64,000 bases of DNA from Acridotheres tristis. Taxonomy: Eukaryota > Chordata > Aves > Passeriformes > Sturnidae. A program made the translations under genes and the position numbers. The stretch covers positions 89,796,347 through 89,860,346 of the forward strand of contig CM072887.1 in the NCBI GenBank assembly GCA_037013685.1, read 5' to 3'. Under the pieces are notes generated by a model. The model worked only from the letters and a program-made list of their open reading frames with translations, had not been told where the DNA came from and searched no databases. Positions 59,938-64,000 of this stretch are shown here, piece after piece. Position 1 is the first letter of the stretch, and each line of letters starts with the position of its first letter.

Positions 59938-62300
59938 ATTCATAGACTCATAGAATGGTTCATATTGGAAAAGACCTTAATGGTCTTAAGACCATTGAGT
60001 CTAACCATTAACCCTGCACTGCAAGTCCACCACTAAACATAAGTGTCCCTAAGTGCCACATCTATGCAACTTTTAAATACCTCCAGGAGTGATGACTCAA
60101 CTACTTCCCTGGGCAGCCTGTTCCAAGGCTTGACAACTCTTATGGTGAAGGAATTTTTCCTAATATATAGAGTCCCCTGGGGACTCTGGAGGCTATTTTC
60201 TCTTCTTCTGTTCCTTGTCTGGGAGAAGAAGCTGATCCTCACCTGGCTACAGTCTCCCTTCAAGCAGTTGTAGAGAGAAATAATGTTCCCTTTGAAGCTC
60301 CTTTCCTCCAGGCTGAACAACACCCAGCTCCCTCATTAGATTTCTGCTCCAGACCCTTTACTACCTCCACAGCCCTTCACTGGACATGTTCCACTGTCTC
60401 AGCGTGTTTCTTGTCATGAGGGGCCCAAAAAATGAACATAGCATTTTGGTTATGGCTTTACCAGTCCTAACTACAGGGAGACTATCATGTCTCTAGACCT
60501 GCTGGCCATGCTATTTTCCAAGAGAAGTCAAGGATGCCGTGGCCATCTTGGACACCTGGGCAGACACAGGTTCAAGTTTAACCACTGTTGATCAGAATCC
60601 CTAGGTCCTTTTTCAAATGGCAACTTTCCAGCCACTCTGCACCCAGCCTGTAGTGCCACAGGGGGCTGTTGTGACCCAAGAACAGGACCTGGTATTTGGT
60701 CTTGTTGAACCTCCCACAAATGGCCTTGATCCATTGATCCAGCATGTTTGGATCCCTTTTTACCCTCCAGGAAATCAACACTCCCACTCAAACTAGCATT
60801 ACCTGCAAACTGACTGAGGGTGCACTTGATATCCTTGGGCAGATTGTCCATAAAGATTTCAAAAAGAACTGGCCTCAATTCAGAGTTCTGGGGAAGCCCA
60901 CAAGCCATTGGCCAGCAGCTGGATGTAACTCCATTCACCACGACTTTCTGGCCTGGATATCTGGACAGTGCACTTTTCCAAGTCATGAGCACCCAGTCTC
61001 TCCAGAAGAATGCTGTGGGAAATGGTGTCAAAAGCTTTACTAAAGCATCCTTCTTTCCATCATCCACTAAGTGGGTCACTTTGACATGGAAGCAGGCTGA
61101 GGAAGTCAGGCAGGATTTACCTTTCACAAACCCATGCTGCCTAAGCCTGATTCCCTGGTTGTTCTGTATGTGCCATGTGGTGGCAGTCAAGATGCTCTGT
61201 AACCATCCCAAACACCAAGGTCAAGCTGATATGCCTGCAATTCCCTAGGGCTTCCTTTCAGCCCTTCTTGTAGAGGGGAGTCACGTTTGTCAACTTCCAG
61301 TCAACTGGAACCCCCCTGTTTAGACAAGACTGCCAAAAAATGATGGCAAGAGGCTTGGTGAGCATTCCCATCAGTTATCTCCCTCAGCACTCTTGGTGGA
61401 TCTGATCCAGACCCATGGACTTGTGTAGGTCTAAACGGTGTAGCAGATAACTGACCATTATTCCTGGATTATGGGGACTTTATTCCCCATGTATTTCCCA
61501 TCCCTGCGTTACAGCTTAAGGAGGTTGGTACCTTAAGAACAAACTGGTCTTACTTTTAAACGCTGAAGTAAGGAAGGCATTACATACTGCATTTCCTCAT
61601 CCTCTGTCACTATGTTTTCCCTCACATCCAATCAATGATGGAGATTCTCCTCAGCACACCATTTGTTGTTCACGTATTTATATAAACATTTTATTGTCTT
61701 TTACAGCAGTAGTCAGGTTAAGTTCTGTCTGGGCTTTGATCCTTCTGATTTTCTCCCTGAATAACTTCATGACATCCTAGTACTCCTCCTGAGTTTCCTG
61801 CCCCTTCTTTTTTTCCTGAGGTCCAGCCAAAGCCTACTGTTTAGCCAGGCCAGTCTTCCTGCCTGATGGTTCATCTTTTGGTACAAGAGGACAGCCTGCT
61901 TCTGTATCTTTAAAACTTCATTCTTGAACAATGTCTCTTCTTCCTGGACTCCTTTGCTCTTCAGGACTGCCCCCGAAGAGACTTTGCCAACCAGTCTGCT
62001 AAACAGCCCTGTCCCAGGGAAGGCAGGGTGCAATTCCAGAAGTCTGTCTCTCTCTCCCCCACTCTCCAGGACACTCTTCAATCCCCCAGAGCCTTAGGGC
62101 TCCTTTTCTGCCTGTGGGGAGCTTGGCCACCCTTGTCCCTGGCCCTGCCCAGGTCCTGTCAGCTGCTGTCATGTGAGTTGCAGGCTCCTGCCAGCTCCCT
62201 CAGCTCTCCTGAGGTTCTCCCAGTTTGGGAACCCCCCAGTGCATCCTGCTAGAGAACTCTGCTGTTGATCATCCTGGCACAAGAGCCACTCTTCCTGGCA
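59938..62300 (-). mobile_element. CR1 LINE, long 5'-truncated copy with ORF2 remnants
   Basis: The minus-strand 3' end is at 59938, where the plus strand shows the tail ATTCATAGACTCATAGAATG. Moving 5' on the minus strand come the C-terminal part of ORF2 (60033-60323), the reverse-transcriptase core (60528-61211), and an upstream linker (61767-62081). Between them the plus strand keeps recognisable CR1 DNA, for example TCATCCTCTGTCACTATGTT at 61597-61616 and TTTATTGTCTTTTACAGCAG at 61690-61709. Similarity to CR1 is clear to about 62030; the GC-rich stretch to about 62300 is probably also CR1 but the 5' edge is uncertain. A full-length CR1 is about 4.5 kb, so the 5' half including ORF1 is missing. 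Numerous stops and frameshifts make it inactive. Confidence 0.95.
60033..62081 (-). pseudogene. CR1 ORF2 (reverse transcriptase) remnant
   Basis: Three pieces in the same minus-strand frame class match CR1 ORF2. At 61767-62081 the conserved linker includes FKNEVLKIQKQAV and AWLNSRLWLDLRKKRRG. At 60528-61211 the reverse-transcriptase domain shows HGFVKGKSCLTS (residues 26-37 of this frame), GLPQNSELRPVLFEIF (105-120) where functional copies have a GVPQGS-type motif, and FAGN (135-138; 60798-60809) in place of the catalytic FADD, so both catalytic aspartates are gone. Around 60740-60770 the CR1 reading shifts to another frame (60578-60787, with RFNKTKYQVLFLGHNSPLW). At 60033-60323 the C-terminus keeps VVKPWNRLPREVVESSLLEV and ends DVALRDTYV. 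In functional elements ORF2 carries an endonuclease and reverse transcriptase for target-primed insertion; the endonuclease part is absent here. Confidence 0.93.
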
Positions 62301-64000
62301 ACTGATTATCCCTGCCAGAATTTTTTTTTGGTGTTCAAATATTTCACTTATATAAGTCTAAGTCATGTTCTTGATATTATTCACTCACCTGGGAGATGAG
62401 AGAAATTTTTGTAATACTGTCCTTTCTTTCTTTTCCTGTACATGTTCAGATAAAACCTTCCTAGAAATAATTTCTGATATCCTCAAAATTTAAAAAAAGA
62501 AAAAAGGAAAAAAGAAAAAAAAATCAACTCAATATCCATATGTATAATTGATAACTTAAAATGTATATAAATAAAAGCCACTGTTCCAGAGCTTATTACT
62601 TACACAGTTCTAATTAAAACAAAACTCAGTATGAGTTTGGTCAGTATGACCTTAATTTGTCACAGCAGTACTAGGTTAGTAGAGAAACCAATAACACTGG
62701 CTGATAATTTTACTTATGATACTGTCTCTGATTCCTAATGTGCAAGTTGTGAGCAACTTCTGATCAAAATTTATTTAATAAAATTGCCTTACCTCTGTTG
62801 GCAATATTACTATTAGCAATATTCCCTACCATAAAGTGCAGGAAGATCTTGTGAAATGTCTTGTTTCTTCAGTTGGTTGGAGTCGGTTGATGAGGGGTCA
62901 CTCACAGATGCTAGAGTCCCAGCTCTACCCAGCATTTTCAGGGATACTTCTCCCAAAACCTACTTTTAGGCTCCTGATTCATTATGTTCCTAAAATCTTT
63001 ACAGAATAAGAATATTTCATCAGTACTTGTCGCTTAATCTGGAAGAAATTAATTTTTTTTACACCCTTCCTTTCTGCCTCTTTTGTTTGTAGCAAGTCAG
63101 CCTCTCTTTCCTGAGCCCTACTTGCTTCAATCTAGATAAAGTTAACAGAAAAAGAAATGGCAAAGGTCAGGTTACAAATCTATAAACTTCATGATCTGCT
63201 AAGCTGTAACTACACCTAGGCCACTGGAAAAAGGTCTTACATGTGGCAGGTTGCTCTCCTCATGTGCTAATTCCCACAAGCCACGGAAATTCTGCCTTTC
63301 ATCTCTCAAGAAGAAGCCTTTGTAACAAGAAATCTGTGAAGGATCCTGCAGGCAAATATGTGCTGATGGGACTTGTTTTTCAGACAACCCTTTTTGAAAA
63401 ATGAAGTCACATCAAATAAGACATGCCTCTGCTGGTCCATCAGGCAAAACCATACTTCTGATGCTACACTGAGAACTACCGTCTGTCTTCTTGTTGCTAG
63501 TAGTATTTTAAAATGTGAAGAAGCTATCACAGTCACTGTTTTGCAGATAAGAATAGACGAGAGGGAGCTTGCTCTTCTGTTATTCTTCTTATTTGATCCA
63601 AGAATTGTTTCGGCATATTTGAAAGGATAGGAAAGATTCCTCTGAATAGAAGCTAATTAGTTTTTCCAACAGGCAAACAGTTTTTCTGTTATTCCCTATG
63701 TATTTTGAGGTTTAATTTTTTCTCAAAAAGAAATAGAAACATTTTTTTAATTTGTTTTCAAAGTCCCTTTTCATTTGTTTGCATTTAAAGTTTTCAGATT
63801 TAAGAATTTGCCAGATTTCTGTCTAGAGGACAGGTAGACATAATTTTTTTTATTCCTGCGAGTTTGCACAAAACAGCTCTGTTGTAGCAATAATCAGAGT
63901 CTCTGTTCAGCTCAGCTGATAACATAAGGGCTACAATAGTTTTACAGAAAGAAAAATGCTAGTCTAACTTATCCTGTAAAAACAAATGTATAAACTGCAC
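62301..64000. other. AT-rich sequence, no gene seen
   Basis: Contains an A-rich purine tract at 62490-62522. Frames are short and unrecognised. The stretch runs to the window edge. Confidence 0.55.
62490..62522. repeat. A-rich purine tract
   Basis: Runs of A broken by single G or GG over about 33 bases. Simple sequence with no adjacent element that would explain it as a poly(A) tail. Confidence 0.75.

Noticed and set aside
60528..61211. 227-codon ORF as an active reverse transcriptase or host gene
   Set aside because: Clear CR1 similarity, but FADD is replaced by FAGN and the CR1 reading leaves this frame near 60740-60770; it is a dead fragment.
1..64000. tRNA, rRNA or snRNA genes
   Set aside because: No A-box/B-box pair with a cloverleaf and no rRNA or snRNA signature was seen by eye; a covariance-model scan would be the decisive test.

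Overview
The window looks like bird nuclear DNA, most likely from a songbird (passerine). It is AT-rich, and on neither strand is there a reading frame with recognisable host protein homology. Every element I can identify is a degraded retroelement of avian type: CR1 LINE fragments, whose truncated copies keep the avian CR1 3' end and its ATTCTATGA-like tail, and solo long terminal repeats (LTRs) of endogenous retroviruses. Two LTR families match repeats I know from bird genomes. One begins TGTATTG...GTGTGGC and carries internal GGCTGCAG/CTGCTCCAG subrepeats. The other has ends like TGTCATGG...CCAGGAC. Identification is by remembered consensus, not by search, so family names are given only loosely.

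Layout: 761-1650, full-length minus-strand LTR of the TGTATTG family; 3474-4038, minus-strand LTR of a second, ERVL-like family; 4039-12169, no gene, with one candidate splice-bounded exon at 6716-6844; 12170-13095, an isolated GC-rich, TG-rich block holding the longest ORF (229 codons, probably not a gene); 16906-17410, a probable plus-strand LTR; 22612-23445, a second, 5'-eroded TGTATTG-family LTR on the minus strand; 25864-25953, the first 90 bases of the same family on the plus strand; 33594-34165, minus-strand CR1 3' end; 38020-38077, 44555-44954, 45965-46122 and 56698-56846, four plus-strand CR1 3' ends; 52006-52612, a possible plus-strand LTR with a GTAA microsatellite; 56140-56577, a plus-strand LTR with a 4-bp target duplication; 59938 to about 62300, the largest element, a minus-strand CR1 with a broken reverse-transcriptase frame.

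The rest is unassigned AT-rich sequence with short tandem duplications and microsatellites. It fits an intergenic desert or the interior of a very large intron; sequence alone cannot tell which. No tRNA, rRNA, CRISPR array, operon or intact transposase was seen, and I found no convincing new biological system. The points most worth a second look are the candidate exon at 6716-6844, the GC-rich block at 12170-13095, the compact LTR at 56140-56577, the diverged 82-bp tandem duplication at 42576-42741, and the interleaved inverted repeats at 58876-58916.
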